Positions 1 to 9,521 are shown, counted from the first letter of the stretch. The stretch is 64,000 nt of DNA from Pseudarthrobacter sp. PS3-L1 (GCF_030063285.1 NZ_JASISU010000001.1:806001-870000); one strand, 5' to 3'. The notes: generated by a model from the sequence alone, not told the origin. Numbers and translations: made by a program.

Positions 1-177
1 GGGTCGGGGAAGGCCACCGGACTGATTTTTCCACCGGGCAGGGCCTGAATCCGTTTCGGGCCCTGGTGGTGGATTCCTAGGCAGCGCAGTGCTGCCCTGA
101 CGGGCGTCTCGATCGCCGTATCAGGGCTGCGCTGCGCTTTTCCCCGCGCCCCGATCACTCAACAGTTACGGGCAGAC
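1..177 (+). other. Upstream region of rpfB with two inverted repeats
   Basis: No coding region is supported here. Two potential stem-loops are visible. At 39-65, CAGGGCC pairs with GGCCCTG, and the stem can be lengthened by CCACC (31-35) against GGTGG further out. At 80-96, GGCAGC-N5-GCTGCC forms a second. Neither is followed by a T-run, so they look more like leader structure than terminators. Rpf genes in actinobacteria often carry regulatory leaders, but I could not match this one to a named riboswitch class. Confidence 0.4.
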
Positions 178-1368
178 GTGATCAAGCTTTTTACCTCGGA
201 CGGCAAGTTCAGTTTCCTCAAAGTTGGAGCGCAGCTTGTTGTTCTCTCAGCGCTGGTCCTCGGCCTGGTGGCCTTTGTTGGCAACAACAAAACCGTCACC
301 CTCAACGTTGACGGGACCGTGACCTCGCTGCAGACCTTTGGGGGGACAGTGGGGCAGGTGGTCAGGAGCGCCGACGTCGACCTGGCGTCCGATGACATGG
401 TATCTCCCGCTGAAGACACAGCAGTCGAGAATGGCCAGATCATCAACGTCAACCGCGCCAAGGACGTTACCGTAAACCTTGATGGCGCGGAGAGTACCGT
501 CAGCACCACTGCCCCTGATGTTGGGGGCCTGGTCACGGAACTTGGCGTGGCGAGCACGTCGTTGATTTCCGTCCCCACCGACGCCCAGTTGACTGTCGCT
601 GGATCTTTTGTTGCCATCTCCACTCCCAAGACGATCAGCGTGGTGGCGGATGGCGCGGTGGAGACCACCACCACAACGGCACGCACCGTTGACGCTGTCC
701 TGACTGACGCTGGTATCACCCTGGGGGTCAATGACCGGCTTTCCCAGCCGATTGACGCGCCGGTTGTTGACAACATGATCCTAAAGGTCTCCCGGGTAGA
801 CACCACGCAGACGGCAGCGACCACTGAGGACATTCCCTTCGAGACCCTCAAGACTGACAGCGCCGAGATCCTCAAGGGTGAAGAGGAAGTCACACAAGCC
901 GGATCGACGGGAACAGTGGAAAAAACCTTCAAACTGGTCACAGTCGACGGGCGCGAAGCGTCAAGGACCCTGGTTGCCGAAACTGTCAGCGTGCAGCCTG
1001 TGACCGAGCAGATTTTGGTGGGCACAAAAGTCAAGCCGGTAGAAGTTCCGAAGACCGCTGCAGCTGCGAAATCCGCGGGCAGCGGCAACGGCGGCGGTAA
1101 TACTGGTGCAGCGGCCCCTGCTGCGGCGAACGAAGGCATGTGGGACAGGATTGCCCAGTGCGAATCCACGGGAAACTGGTCCATCAACAACGGAAACGGA
1201 TATTACGGTGGACTCCAGTTTGACATCCAGACGTGGCTCAGTTCCGGTGGCGGCGCCTACGCGCCGAATGCCAGCCTCGCGACAAAAGCCCAGCAGATCG
1301 ACATTGCCAACCGGGTCTATGCCCAGCGCGGACTCCAGCCCTGGGGCTGCGCTTCGGCAGCAGGCTGA
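178..1368 (+). CDS. rpfB: Resuscitation-promoting factor RpfB-like (DUF348, G5, Rpf domains)
   Basis: A secreted or membrane-anchored peptidoglycan hydrolase expected to cleave cell-wall glycan during growth and exit from dormancy. The 396-residue product has an N-terminal hydrophobic anchor (about residues 14-36), three ubiquitin-like DUF348 repeats (about 38-200, each with a V-x-V-D-G-type start), a G5 domain (about 205-290), an Ala/Gly-rich linker, and a C-terminal lysozyme-like Rpf domain from about residue 320. That domain contains QCESTGNW, whose Glu is the catalytic residue in the family, and a second Cys near the C-terminus (PWGCAS). I chose the GTG at 178 because it gives the usual short N-terminus before the anchor; the ribosome binding site is weak. 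It heads the rpfB-rsmA-ispE-ABC-F run, a typical actinobacterial order. Confidence 0.93.
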   Translation: MIKLFTSDGKFSFLKVGAQLVVLSALVLGLVAFVGNNKTVTLNVDGTVTSLQTFGGTVGQVVRSADVDLASDDMVSPAEDTAVENGQIINVNRAKDVTVNLDGAESTVSTTAPDVGGLVTELGVASTSLISVPTDAQLTVAGSFVAISTPKTISVVADGAVETTTTTARTVDAVLTDAGITLGVNDRLSQPIDAPVVDNMILKVSRVDTTQTAATTEDIPFETLKTDSAEILKGEEEVTQAGSTGTVEKTFKLVTVDGREASRTLVAETVSVQPVTEQILVGTKVKPVEVPKTAAAAKSAGSGNGGGNTGAAAPAAANEGMWDRIAQCESTGNWSINNGNGYYGGLQFDIQTWLSSGGGAYAPNASLATKAQQIDIANRVYAQRGLQPWGCASAAG

Positions 1369-1420
1369 GATCGGCTCAGGTGCACGTAAACGGTGATCAT
1401 CCGCGGGATAGGATGACTGG

Positions 1421-2293
1421 GTGACTGAACCCAGCATCCCCGCGCCCGCACCACTCTTCGGTGCCTCGGATATACGCCGCATGGCGGAAGAAATAGGGAT
1501 CCGTCCCACCAAGACCCTGGGCCAGAATTTTGTGATCGATGGCAATACGATCCGACGGATTGTCTCCGTGGCCAAGATCGCCCCGGATGAAACTGTCCTG
1601 GAAGTAGGGCCGGGACTGGGTTCCCTGACCCTGGGCCTCCTTGATGCCGCCGCATCGGTTGTTGCAGTGGAAATTGACCCAGTCCTCGCCGCCAAGCTTC
1701 CAGCCACCGTGAAGCAATGGCGTCCGGACGCCGCAAAGAACTTCCACCTGGTGCAGGCAGACGCCATGCGGGTGACCGAGCTGCCAGTGGCTCCCACGTC
1801 CCTGGTGGCTAACCTGCCCTACAACGTGGCGGTCCCCGTTGTTCTGCATCTCCTGCAGCACTTCCCGTCCCTGAACCATGGCCTCGTCATGGTCCAGGAC
1901 GAGGTAGCGGACCGGTTGGCAGCTGGCCCTGGGTCGAAAACCTACGGCGTTCCATCCGTCAAGGCAGCCTGGTATAGCAGCATGCGAAAAGCCGGTGTTA
2001 TCGGCATGAACGTCTTTTGGCCGGCCCCCAAAATCCACTCGGGCCTGGTGTCGTTTACCCGGCAGGAGCCACCGCAGACCACGGCCACACGCGAGCAGGT
2101 CTTTGCCGTCATCGATGCAGCTTTCGCCCAGCGCCGGAAAACCCTGAGGGCCGCACTTGCTGGTTGGGCTGGTGGGGCTCCGGAGGCCGAGCGCTTCCTG
2201 GTGGCCGCAGGCGTTGATCCCACTGCTAGGGGTGAGGTCATTGACATTCTCGCCTATGCACGCATTGCAGAAGCCAAGGAGGCGTTGCTGTGA
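1421..2293 (+). CDS. rsmA: 16S rRNA (adenine1518-N6/adenine1519-N6)-dimethyltransferase
   Basis: RsmA/KsgA uses S-adenosylmethionine to dimethylate two adjacent adenosines in the 3'-terminal helix of 16S rRNA, a late small-subunit assembly step. The 290-residue product has the KTLGQNF segment (about 31-37), motif [11 protein letters not shown] (about 61-70), an acidic loop VAVEID, and motif IV NLPYN (about 131-135), all diagnostic. It starts at a GTG and lies 52 bp after rpfB. Its stop overlaps the ispE GTG by four bases (GTGA), which suggests translational coupling. Length and motifs are normal for the family. Confidence 0.96.
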   Translation: MTEPSIPAPAPLFGASDIRRMAEEIGIRPTKTLGQNFVIDGNTIRRIVSVAKIAPDETVLEVGPGLGSLTLGLLDAAASVVAVEIDPVLAAKLPATVKQWRPDAAKNFHLVQADAMRVTELPVAPTSLVANLPYNVAVPVVLHLLQHFPSLNHGLVMVQDEVADRLAAGPGSKTYGVPSVKAAWYSSMRKAGVIGMNVFWPAPKIHSGLVSFTRQEPPQTTATREQVFAVIDAAFAQRRKTLRAALAGWAGGAPEAERFLVAAGVDPTARGEVIDILAYARIAEAKEALL

Positions 2294-3252
2294 CAGATGC
2301 CACCCGACCCTTCGTATCCCGCAGCGTCAGGGTCCGGGCGCCCGGAAAGATCAATGTTTCTCTCGATGTGGGACCAGTGCGTGAAGACGGCTACCACTCC
2401 GTAGCCAGCGTGTACCTGGCTGTGTCGCTCCACGAGGAAGTCTGCGCCACGAGCACCGAAAATCCGGGCATTACCGTGAGCCTGAGCCGCGAGAGCACCA
2501 TCGATCTGGACGCAGTGGATATTCCGCTGGATTCAACCAACCTTGTCCACCGGGCAGCCACGCTACTGGCTGAGTTGTCCGAGCATGCAACAGGGGTCCA
2601 CCTTGAAATCACCAAGCGCGTTCCGGTGGCAGGTGGCATGGGTGGTGGCTCGGCGGATGCCGCTGCCGCGCTGCTTGCGTGCGATGCGCTGTGGGACAGC
2701 GGACTTTCCAAAGAAGAGTTGGCCCACGTGGGAGCGGAATTGGGTGCCGACGTCCCGTTCGCGCTACTGGGCGGCGCGGCTGTGGGACTGGGCGTGGGAG
2801 ACCACCTTTCCCCGGCCCTCGCCAAAGCACAGACCCACTGGGTCCTCGTTCCGGCGAATTTCGGGCTCTCCACCCCGCTTGTCTATGGCACACTTGACCG
2901 GCTCCGTGACGCTGAGTCGCTCAATGCTGTAGATCCCACCGACGTCGACCCCCATATCCTCCAGGCCCTCCGGAGCGGGGATGCCAGCGCCCTGGGCAGG
3001 GTCCTTGTCAACGACCTCCAGCGCGCAGCTGTGGAGCTGGCGCCCAGCCTTCGGGAAACCCTTGGCAGGGGAGAATCCCTCGGGGCGCTGGCGGGCATCG
3101 TCTCCGGTTCCGGACCAACTGTCGCCCTGCTCACCGCCAGCGCCGAAGCAGCAGTCGAGGTGGCCCAGAATCTGGCCCATCATGGGATCAGCGCCCTTCC
3201 GGTCCACGGCCCCGTGCCCGGTGCCCGCATCATCTCCGATACCCTCCTCTAA
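2290..3252 (+). CDS. ispE: 4-diphosphocytidyl-2-C-methyl-D-erythritol kinase
   Basis: IspE phosphorylates CDP-methylerythritol in the non-mevalonate (MEP) isoprenoid pathway, feeding quinones, polyprenyl carriers and carotenoids. The 320-residue GHMP kinase has an N-terminal APGKINVSL motif, the ATP-binding [16 protein letters not shown] loop (around residue 112), and a C-terminal GSGPT motif. The family usually has GLGGGS, and here Leu is replaced by Met (GMGGGS), a conservative change. The start overlaps the rsmA stop by four bases. The rsmA-ispE pairing is common in bacteria. Confidence 0.96.
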   Translation: MTDATRPFVSRSVRVRAPGKINVSLDVGPVREDGYHSVASVYLAVSLHEEVCATSTENPGITVSLSRESTIDLDAVDIPLDSTNLVHRAATLLAELSEHATGVHLEITKRVPVAGGMGGGSADAAAALLACDALWDSGLSKEELAHVGAELGADVPFALLGGAAVGLGVGDHLSPALAKAQTHWVLVPANFGLSTPLVYGTLDRLRDAESLNAVDPTDVDPHILQALRSGDASALGRVLVNDLQRAAVELAPSLRETLGRGESLGALAGIVSGSGPTVALLTASAEAAVEVAQNLAHHGISALPVHGPVPGARIISDTLL

Positions 3253-3289
3253 GAGTCCTTTAGCAGTCAGCAGCAGAAAGCAGTTCCTT

Positions 3290-5113
3290 TTGGCACACCT
3301 CCTCGGCGGCGAAAACCTCAGTGTTTCGTTCGCAACCCGTACCGTTCTCGACGGCATCACCATCGGCCTCGAAGAAGGTGACCGGATTGGCATGGTAGGC
3401 CGCAACGGTGACGGAAAGTCAACACTGATGCGCCTTCTCGCACTGCGCTCCACCCCCGACTCCGGGCGTGTCACCAAGCGTGGTGACGTCAACGTCGGCT
3501 ATCTGGACCAGAGCGACGTCCTGGACGGTGATCTGAGCGTTGGTGCCGCGATTGTGGGCGACCAGGCCGACTACGAGTGGGCCCGGAATCCACAGATCCG
3601 CGAGATCATGGGCGGGCTCGTGTCCGACGTCGACTGGCATGCCAACGTCCATGCCCTCTCCGGCGGACAGAAAAGGCGCGTAGCGCTGGCTAAGCTGCTG
3701 ATCGAGGACCACGACGTCATCATGCTCGACGAGCCCACCAACCACCTCGATGTAGAGGGAGTGGCCTGGCTGTCCCGGCACCTCAAGACCCGTTGGCGGG
3801 CAAATCAGGGTGCTTTCCTGGTGGTCACCCACGATCGTTGGTTCCTCGATGAAGTCTGCAACAAGACCTGGGAAATCCACGACGGAATTGTTGACCCGTT
3901 CGACGGCGGATATGCCGCCTACGTGTTGGCCCGCGTGGAGCGGGACCGGAGTGCCTCCGTCATGGAGAGCAAACGCCAGCAACTAGTGAAGAAAGAACTA
4001 GCCTGGCTTCGACGCGGCGCCCCTGCACGGACCGCCAAGCCAAAATTCCGTATCGAGGCAGCCAACGTCCTCATTGCCGACGTTCCCGAACCACGCGATG
4101 CCGTGGCCCTGAGCAAGATGGCTACCGCCCGGCAGGGCAAGGACGTCCTTGACCTTGAAAACGTCTCGCTGGATCTTCTGGACGGTGATGGCGTCAAGCT
4201 CTTCAACGACATCACGCTGCGTCTTGCACCCGGTGAACGGCTGGGACTTGTCGGTGTTAATGGCGCCGGAAAGACCACCCTGCTGAAACTCCTGAACGGC
4301 GAAATTACGCCCACCTCCGGCAACGTCAAGCGCGGAAAGACAGTGGTTTCGGCTGTTCTGACCCAGGAGGTCAAGGAGCTCGACGACGTCTCCGACCTCC
4401 GCGTGATCGAAGTCATTGAGCGTGAAAAGCGTTCCTTCGATGTGGGCGGCAAGGAATTCAGCGCCGGTCAACTGGTGGAACAGCTTGGGTTCACCAAAGA
4501 GAAGCAGTGGACACAGGTCAAGGATCTTTCCGGTGGGGAGAGGCGCAGGCTACAGCTGCTCCGTCTGCTGGTTGGCGAACCCAATGTCCTGATGCTCGAT
4601 GAGCCTACAAACGACCTCGACACAGACACCCTCGCCGCCGTCGAGGACGTCCTAGATGGCTGGCCCGGCACGCTCGTGGTGGTCAGCCACGACCGCTACC
4701 TGCTTGAGCGGGTTACCGACCACCAGATGGCGCTCCTTGGCGACGGCAAGATCCGGGCGCTGCCGCGTGGCGTTGACCAGTACCTCGAACTGCGCGAATC
4801 TGCGCTGGCTGGTTCCACGATCACTGGTGGCGGCAACCCCGTGACCGGAGCCAGCGGCTCAGCTGCACCGGTGGCGCCGGGACGGTCCGAGGCTGAGAAG
4901 CGTGATGCCCGGAAGGCCAAAAACCGGATTGAGCGACAGCTGGGCAAGCTGGAACAGCAGGAGAAGAAAATTCACGACCAGATGGTGACGGCCACTGCCG
5001 GGAATGACTTCGACACCATGGGCGAGCTGAACAAGAAGCTCAAGGATCTTGCCACTGACCGCGAGGGTATTGAACTTGAGTGGCTTGAGGCCCTGGACGT
5101 GCTGGGGGAGTAG
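3290..5113 (+). CDS. ABC-F family ATP-binding protein (Uup-like)
   Basis: A soluble duplicated ABC ATPase without membrane segments, of the ABC-F class that acts on ribosomes. I set the start at TTG 3290 because it gives the normal AHLLGGENLSVSF beginning and lies just downstream of the ispE stop; the open frame extends upstream but only through ispE. In the ~607-residue product, domain 1 has Walker A GRNGDGKS (~37-44), signature LSGGQKRR (~123) and Walker B MLDEPTNHLD (~145). Domain 2 has GVNGAGKTT (~322), LSGGERRR (~413) and MLDEPTNDLD (~434). A Lys/Glu-rich C-terminal region (about 530-600) looks like the Uup-type coiled coil. Translation-factor and self-resistance roles are both known in ABC-F proteins; nothing here points to resistance. 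Confidence 0.92.
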   Translation: MAHLLGGENLSVSFATRTVLDGITIGLEEGDRIGMVGRNGDGKSTLMRLLALRSTPDSGRVTKRGDVNVGYLDQSDVLDGDLSVGAAIVGDQADYEWARNPQIREIMGGLVSDVDWHANVHALSGGQKRRVALAKLLIEDHDVIMLDEPTNHLDVEGVAWLSRHLKTRWRANQGAFLVVTHDRWFLDEVCNKTWEIHDGIVDPFDGGYAAYVLARVERDRSASVMESKRQQLVKKELAWLRRGAPARTAKPKFRIEAANVLIADVPEPRDAVALSKMATARQGKDVLDLENVSLDLLDGDGVKLFNDITLRLAPGERLGLVGVNGAGKTTLLKLLNGEITPTSGNVKRGKTVVSAVLTQEVKELDDVSDLRVIEVIEREKRSFDVGGKEFSAGQLVEQLGFTKEKQWTQVKDLSGGERRRLQLLRLLVGEPNVLMLDEPTNDLDTDTLAAVEDVLDGWPGTLVVVSHDRYLLERVTDHQMALLGDGKIRALPRGVDQYLELRESALAGSTITGGGNPVTGASGSAAPVAPGRSEAEKRDARKAKNRIERQLGKLEQQEKKIHDQMVTATAGNDFDTMGELNKKLKDLATDREGIELEWLEALDVLGE

Positions 5114-5124
5114 TTCCCCACTGG

Positions 5125-5808
5125 TCAGGCTTCGCTTTCGAGTTCCGGGTCCCTTTTCAGTCCGGTGAGGCCGTTCCACGCGAGGTTCACCAGGTGGGCG
5201 GCGACTGTGTGCTTGTCCGGTACCCGGCTGTCCAGCCACCACTGCCCAGTCATGGCCACCATCCCCACCAGCATCTGCGCATACATGGCTCCGTCTTCCG
5301 CGCCGAAGCCGCGCCTGTCGAATTCGTCCGAGAGGATGTGCTCGACCCGTGCTGTCACATGCGTGAGCAGGGTGGAGAATGCCCCCTCGGGCTGCGACGG
5401 GGGTGCATCCCGCATGAGGATCCGGAATCCGTCCGTGCGTTCCTCAATGTAGGTCAGCAGTGCGAGTGCGGCGCGCTCCACAAGGACACGCGGTTTTGCC
5501 TCATCCGTGAGGGCTGCGTTGATGGAGTCCAAGAGGATTCGGAATTCCACGTCCACAACTGTGCTGTAGAGGCCCTCTTTGGTGCCGAAGTGTTCGTAGA
5601 TGACGGGCTTGGAAACATGGGCGGCGGCGGCGATATCTTCGATGGTGGTCGCGTCCAGGCCCCTCATGGCAAAGAGTCCGCGCGCCACGGATACCAGCTG
5701 GGACCGTCTCTGTTCGCCGGTCATCCGGGTACGGGTTGCTGGTCGCTGCCGAGCTGGCGCAGCAGGTGGACCTGCCGAACCGTCAGGGGTGTCCGCCGTC
5801 GTTTTCAC
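5125..5808 (-). CDS. TetR/AcrR family transcriptional regulator
   Basis: A 227-residue repressor-type protein with an N-terminal TetR helix-turn-helix: RGLFAMRGLDATTIEDIAAAA followed by VSKPVIYEHFGTKEGLY (about residues 40-80). The remainder is the variable ligand-binding domain. A short low-complexity, Arg/Ala-rich segment precedes the DNA-binding domain. The gene converges with the ABC-F gene (11 bp apart) and diverges from the tRNA-glmU side, so its target is not obvious from context. A short GC hairpin (CCCGCT/AGCGGG, 5884-5901) lies upstream of its start. Confidence 0.9.
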   Translation of the reverse strand: MKTTADTPDGSAGPPAAPARQRPATRTRMTGEQRRSQLVSVARGLFAMRGLDATTIEDIAAAAHVSKPVIYEHFGTKEGLYSTVVDVEFRILLDSINAALTDEAKPRVLVERAALALLTYIEERTDGFRILMRDAPPSQPEGAFSTLLTHVTARVEHILSDEFDRRGFGAEDGAMYAQMLVGMVAMTGQWWLDSRVPDKHTVAAHLVNLAWNGLTGLKRDPELESEA

Positions 5809-6014
5809 CGTCCTATCATCCCTTACGCCGGTGGTGGCGACGAACCGGATCGGTAGTTAAGAAGCGTGCTTTACCCTGCAGATCCCGCTCCCGTAAGCGG
5901 GGGTCGGGGCTGGGGGAACGGGTAAATCTGCGTGTTGCAGGACCCAAAGTCGCGGGCAGTTGGTCAGCCATGGCAAAATGGTGGATTGTGTCCCGGCTTC
6001 ATCGCCTGGCGCGG

Positions 6015-6086
6015 TCCGCTCTGGTGTAATGGCAGCACCCCGGCCTTTGGAGCCGTGGAGTATAGGTTCGAGTCCTATGGGCGGAA
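6015..6086 (+). tRNA. tRNA-Gln (anticodon TTG)
   Basis: The cloverleaf can be folded by eye. The seven-base acceptor stem TCCGCTC (6015-6021) pairs with GGGCGGA (6079-6085), with one G-T pair, followed by discriminator A at 6086. The D-arm contains TGGTGTAATGGCAGCA, the anticodon loop is CTTTGGA (anticodon TTG, reading CAA and, by wobble, CAG), and the T-arm carries GGTTCGAGTCC. CCA is not encoded. Placement upstream of glmU is common in actinobacteria. Confidence 0.95.
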
Positions 6087-6192
6087 CTATCGGTAAGCCG
6101 CGGCGATTGTGTCGCAGCCGATTTGTGCGGATGTCAGGTCCGTCAGTGCGTCGTCCTGGCGACAGCTTCACCACAACAAGGAGAGCCACCAC

Positions 6193-7686
6193 GTGAGCCC
6201 CGAGTCCACCGGCCCAGCCGCCGTTATTGTCCTAGCCGCGGGGGCAGGTACGCGGATGAAGTCCCGGACCCCCAAGATCCTGCATGCCATTGGTGGCCGG
6301 ACCATGGTGGGACACGCAATCCTCGCGGCACGCGGAATCAATCCCCAGCGCTTGGCCCTCGTGGTCCGGCATGAACGGGATCGGGTGGCCGCGCACCTGC
6401 AAAGCCTCGATCCACAAGCCGTGATTGTCGACCAGGACGACATTCCTGGAACAGGCCGTGCTGTGGAAGTGGCACTGGCTGCCCTTGATGCCGAGTCAGC
6501 CGTTGAGGGCACTGTGGTTGTGACCTACGGTGATGTTCCGCTCCTCACCTCGGAGCTGCTGGAAGATTTTGTCACTGCCCACCAGACCGGCAGTAACGCT
6601 GTCACCGTGCTCAGTGCCGTCCTCGACGATGCCACGGGCTACGGCCGGATCCTGCGCGACGCCGATGGCACGGTGACTGGAATCCGCGAGCACAAGGATG
6701 CCACCGAGGCTGAGCGGGCCATCCGTGAAGTCAATTCCGGGATCTACGCTTTTGATGCCGCTCTCCTGCGCGAATCACTCACGAAGGTCACCACCAACAA
6801 CGTCCAGGGCGAAAAATACCTCACTGATGTCTTGGAGCTGGCTGCAGCAGCGGGCGGCCGTGTTGCTGCCCTCGTCACCGAGGATCGCTGGCAGGTGGAA
6901 GGTGCCAACGACCGTGTCCAGCTCTCAGCGCTCGGGGCCGAGATGAACCGCCGCACTGTTGAATCCTGGATGCGGTCGGGCGTCTCGGTGGTGGATCCTG
7001 CCACCACCTGGATCGATTCGACAGTGACCCTGGACGAGGATGTCCGGATTCTGCCGAATACCCAACTCCATGGCACCACCACCGTCGCCCGCGATGCTGT
7101 GGTGGGCCCCGATACCACCCTGACCGACGTGCAGGTCGGTGCTGGCGCGACGGTTACCAGGACCCACGGATCCGGCTCCACTATTGGCGAGGGTGCCGCC
7201 GTCGGCCCTTTCACCTACCTTCGGCCAGGCACGGTCCTGGGAGCCACCGGTAAAATCGGCGCCTTCTACGAAACCAAGAACGTCACTATTGGCCGCGGTT
7301 CAAAACTGTCCCACCTTGGTTATGCCGGTGACGCCGAAATTGGCGAAGACACCAACATTGGCTGTGGCAACATCACGGCAAACTATGACGGCGAAAAGAA
7401 ACACCGCACTGTCATAGGCTCCGGCGTGCGCACCGGGTCAAACACCGTTTTTGTAGCCCCTGTCACCATGGGTGACGGCGCCTACAGCGGAGCCGGTGCC
7501 GTGATCCGCAACGACGTTCCGGCAGGCGCACTGGCCCTGTCCCTGGCCAAACAGCGCAACGTTGAGGGCTGGGTTGCCACGAACCGCCCCGACACGCTTT
7601 CTGCTGACCTGGCGGCGAATGCCACCGCAGCCACTCCCAGTTCCTCCACCCACCAGGCATCCACAGAAGAGGGCACGCAATCATGA
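6193..7686 (+). CDS. glmU: Bifunctional UDP-GlcNAc pyrophosphorylase / glucosamine-1-phosphate N-acetyltransferase
   Basis: GlmU acetylates glucosamine-1-phosphate and then forms UDP-N-acetylglucosamine, the precursor for peptidoglycan and cell-surface glycans. The ~497-residue protein has the N-terminal nucleotidyltransferase motif VLAAGAGTRMKSRTPK and a C-terminal left-handed beta-helix of hexapeptide repeats containing GAFYETKNVTIG and NIGCGNITANYDG, typical of the acetyltransferase half. The open frame reaches back to 6109, but GTG 6193 sits after an AAGGAG ribosome binding site (6178-6183) and matches the normal start. A Ser/Thr/Ala-rich tail ends the protein. It overlaps prs by four bases (ATGA), so the two are probably co-translated. 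Confidence 0.96.
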   Translation: MSPESTGPAAVIVLAAGAGTRMKSRTPKILHAIGGRTMVGHAILAARGINPQRLALVVRHERDRVAAHLQSLDPQAVIVDQDDIPGTGRAVEVALAALDAESAVEGTVVVTYGDVPLLTSELLEDFVTAHQTGSNAVTVLSAVLDDATGYGRILRDADGTVTGIREHKDATEAERAIREVNSGIYAFDAALLRESLTKVTTNNVQGEKYLTDVLELAAAAGGRVAALVTEDRWQVEGANDRVQLSALGAEMNRRTVESWMRSGVSVVDPATTWIDSTVTLDEDVRILPNTQLHGTTTVARDAVVGPDTTLTDVQVGAGATVTRTHGSGSTIGEGAAVGPFTYLRPGTVLGATGKIGAFYETKNVTIGRGSKLSHLGYAGDAEIGEDTNIGCGNITANYDGEKKHRTVIGSGVRTGSNTVFVAPVTMGDGAYSGAGAVIRNDVPAGALALSLAKQRNVEGWVATNRPDTLSADLAANATAATPSSSTHQASTEEGTQS

Positions 7687-8663
7687 GCGAAATTACCGCA
7701 CACGGCGAAAAGAAGCTGGTGCTCGCCGCAGGGCGGGCGCATCCTGAGCTGGCCCGTCAGATCGCCCAGGAACTTGGCACCGAGCTGCTGCCCATTGATG
7801 CCTACGACTTTGCCAACGGCGAGATCTATGTCCGGTCCGCCGAGAGCGTCCGAGGGACTGACGCATTCGTCATCCAGGCCCATCCAGCCCCGCTGAACAA
7901 CTGGCTCATGGAGCAGCTGATCATGATCGATTCACTCAAGCGGGCCTCCGCGAAGCGCATCACGGTTGTTTCACCGTTCTACCCCTACGCGCGACAGGAC
8001 AAAAAAGGTCGGGGTCGGGAGCCCATCTCGGCGCGCCTCGTGGCAGACCTCTACAAAACAGCTGGCGCAGACCGCATCATGAGCGTTGACCTGCACACCT
8101 CACAGATCCAGGGTTTCTTTGACGGACCCGTGGACCACCTCATGGCCATTCCGCTGCTCGCCGACTACATCCGGACAAGGGTGAGCGCCGACAACATCAC
8201 TGTCGTCTCCCCAGACACCGGCCGTGTCAGGGTAGCGGAACAGTGGGCTGAGCGCCTGGGGGGCGCGCCGCTGGCGTTTGTGCACAAAAGCCGTGACCTG
8301 ACAATGCCCAACCAGGCAGTGTCCAAGACGGTGGTAGGGCAGATCGAGGGACGCACCTGCGTGCTCATTGACGACATGATCGACACTGGTGGCACCATTT
8401 CGGGAGCCGTGCAGGTGCTGAAGAATGCTGGTGCAAAGGATGTCATCATCGCAGCTACCCACGCTGTATTCTCAGGGCCGGCGGCGCAGCGACTTTCAGA
8501 ATCCGGTGCCCGCGAAGTAGTGGTGACGGATACGCTCCCCATCGGCGCGGACAAGATGTTCCCGGAACTGACGGTCCTTTCGATTGCACCGTTGATTGCC
8601 CGTGCCATTCGTGAAGTCTTTGACGACGGTTCGGTCACCAGCCTTTTCGACGGCAACGCCTGA
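7683..8663 (+). CDS. prs: Ribose-phosphate pyrophosphokinase
   Basis: Transfers pyrophosphate from ATP to ribose 5-phosphate, giving PRPP for nucleotide, histidine, tryptophan and NAD synthesis. The 326-residue product matches family length. It has FANGEIYVR near the N-terminus, the flexible-loop region FYPYARQDKK, the metal-binding DLHTSQIQGFFD segment, and the PRPP-binding motif VLIDDMIDTGGT. The start ATG overlaps the glmU stop. GlmU and Prs both feed activated sugar and nucleotide metabolism, and this gene pair is widely conserved. Confidence 0.97.
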   Translation: MSEITAHGEKKLVLAAGRAHPELARQIAQELGTELLPIDAYDFANGEIYVRSAESVRGTDAFVIQAHPAPLNNWLMEQLIMIDSLKRASAKRITVVSPFYPYARQDKKGRGREPISARLVADLYKTAGADRIMSVDLHTSQIQGFFDGPVDHLMAIPLLADYIRTRVSADNITVVSPDTGRVRVAEQWAERLGGAPLAFVHKSRDLTMPNQAVSKTVVGQIEGRTCVLIDDMIDTGGTISGAVQVLKNAGAKDVIIAATHAVFSGPAAQRLSESGAREVVVTDTLPIGADKMFPELTVLSIAPLIARAIREVFDDGSVTSLFDGNA

Positions 8664-8684
8664 CCTGCTCGCTGATCCTCCTGG

Positions 8685-8722
8685 CAGGACTGGACCTGGT
8701 TTCTCAACCAGGACCGGTCCTG
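8685..8722 (+). terminator. Stem-loop after prs
   Basis: An imperfect 17-bp stem (CAGGACTGGACCTGGTT against AACCAGGACCGGTCCTG, one wobble and one A-A mismatch) with a short TCTC loop, 21 bp after the prs stop. It lacks a clear T-run but is strong enough to be a terminator or a transcript-end stabiliser for glmU-prs. Confidence 0.6.
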
Positions 8723-8755
8723 CTAGGCTTTAAGCAGAACCTTGGCGAGGGAGAA

Positions 8756-8873
8756 CATTCCGGGCATCCGGAATGACAGTCTCCGTCATCGACTGGGTCT
8801 GAATCTCCTTCTTGAAGGGTGGCCCAGCCGCCCGGCGTTGAGGGTCGTAAACAGACCTCCGCCCTTGCCACCC
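8756..8873 (+). promoter_or_regulatory. Structured 5' leader of rplY
   Basis: The 170-bp region before rplY can fold into at least two elements: a perfect 8-bp hairpin CATTCCGG-GCAT-CCGGAATG (8756-8775) and a long-range stem GGGTGGC (8817-8823) with GCCACCC (8867-8873) closing just upstream of the ribosome binding site (AAGGAG near 8880). Many ribosomal-protein genes have autoregulatory leaders. This one is inferred from pairing only and matches no class I can name. Confidence 0.45.
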
Positions 8874-8892
8874 AAGCATAAGGAGAACACCC

Positions 8893-9510
8893 ATGGCTGA
8901 ACAGAAAATCGCAGCAGAAATCCGCACCGAGTTCGGCAAGGGCTACGCCCGCCGCATCCGCATGGCCGATCGCATCCCCGCCGTCATCTACGGCCACGGC
9001 GAGCAGCCAATCCATATCACCGTTCCGGCCAAGACCACCACGCTGGCTCTCCGCGTCTCAAACGCCCTGCTGTCCCTGGACATCAACGGAGAAGAGCACC
9101 TCGCCATCGTCAAGGATATCCAGCGCGATCCGATCAAGCAGATCATCGAGCACCTTGACCTCCTGACCGTCCGTAAGGGCGAAAAGGTTGAGGTTGACGT
9201 CTACGTCAAGGTAACCGGCGAAGTTGCCCCCGGTGCTGTTGCCAACCAGGAAGCCACCCAGATTTCCGTGGAAGCCGAAGCAACCCACATCCCCACCACT
9301 GTGGAGATCGACATCGAGGGCCGCGAGATTGGCGCTCACGTCTACGCCTCCGACCTGGTCCTGCCCAAGGGCACCGTCCTCCTGACCGACCCCGAGGCGC
9401 TCGTTGTGAACATCTCCGAGGCCGTCGAGATCGATGTTGAGGAAGACGCCGAAGCAGCAGCTGCCACTTCAGGCGAGACCCCTGAAGCAGTTGAAGAAAT
9501 CGCTGAGTAA
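8893..9510 (+). CDS. rplY: 50S ribosomal protein L25 / general stress protein Ctc
   Basis: Binds 5S rRNA in the large subunit; long forms with a second beta domain are the Ctc/TL5 type. The 205-residue product begins with the conserved RTEFGKGYARRIR and PAVIYGHG segments of the L25 domain. A C-terminal TL5/CTC domain follows (about 95-190), with a Glu/Ala-rich acidic tail. The ATG follows AAGGAGAACACCC, a strong ribosome binding site. It sits between prs and pth, its usual actinobacterial position, and is followed by a clear terminator. Confidence 0.96.
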   Translation: MAEQKIAAEIRTEFGKGYARRIRMADRIPAVIYGHGEQPIHITVPAKTTTLALRVSNALLSLDINGEEHLAIVKDIQRDPIKQIIEHLDLLTVRKGEKVEVDVYVKVTGEVAPGAVANQEATQISVEAEATHIPTTVEIDIEGREIGAHVYASDLVLPKGTVLLTDPEALVVNISEAVEIDVEEDAEAAAATSGETPEAVEEIAE

Positions 9511-9521
9511 GTAGTCCCTGA

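Noticed and set aside
1..177. c-di-AMP-type (ydaO) riboswitch upstream of rpfB
   Set aside because: Such riboswitches often precede rpf genes, but I could not find their hallmark motifs; only generic hairpins are visible.
6015..6086. tRNA-Gln as an integration site for a mobile element
   Set aside because: No integrase, direct repeat or foreign genes adjoin it; glmU follows as in related chromosomes.
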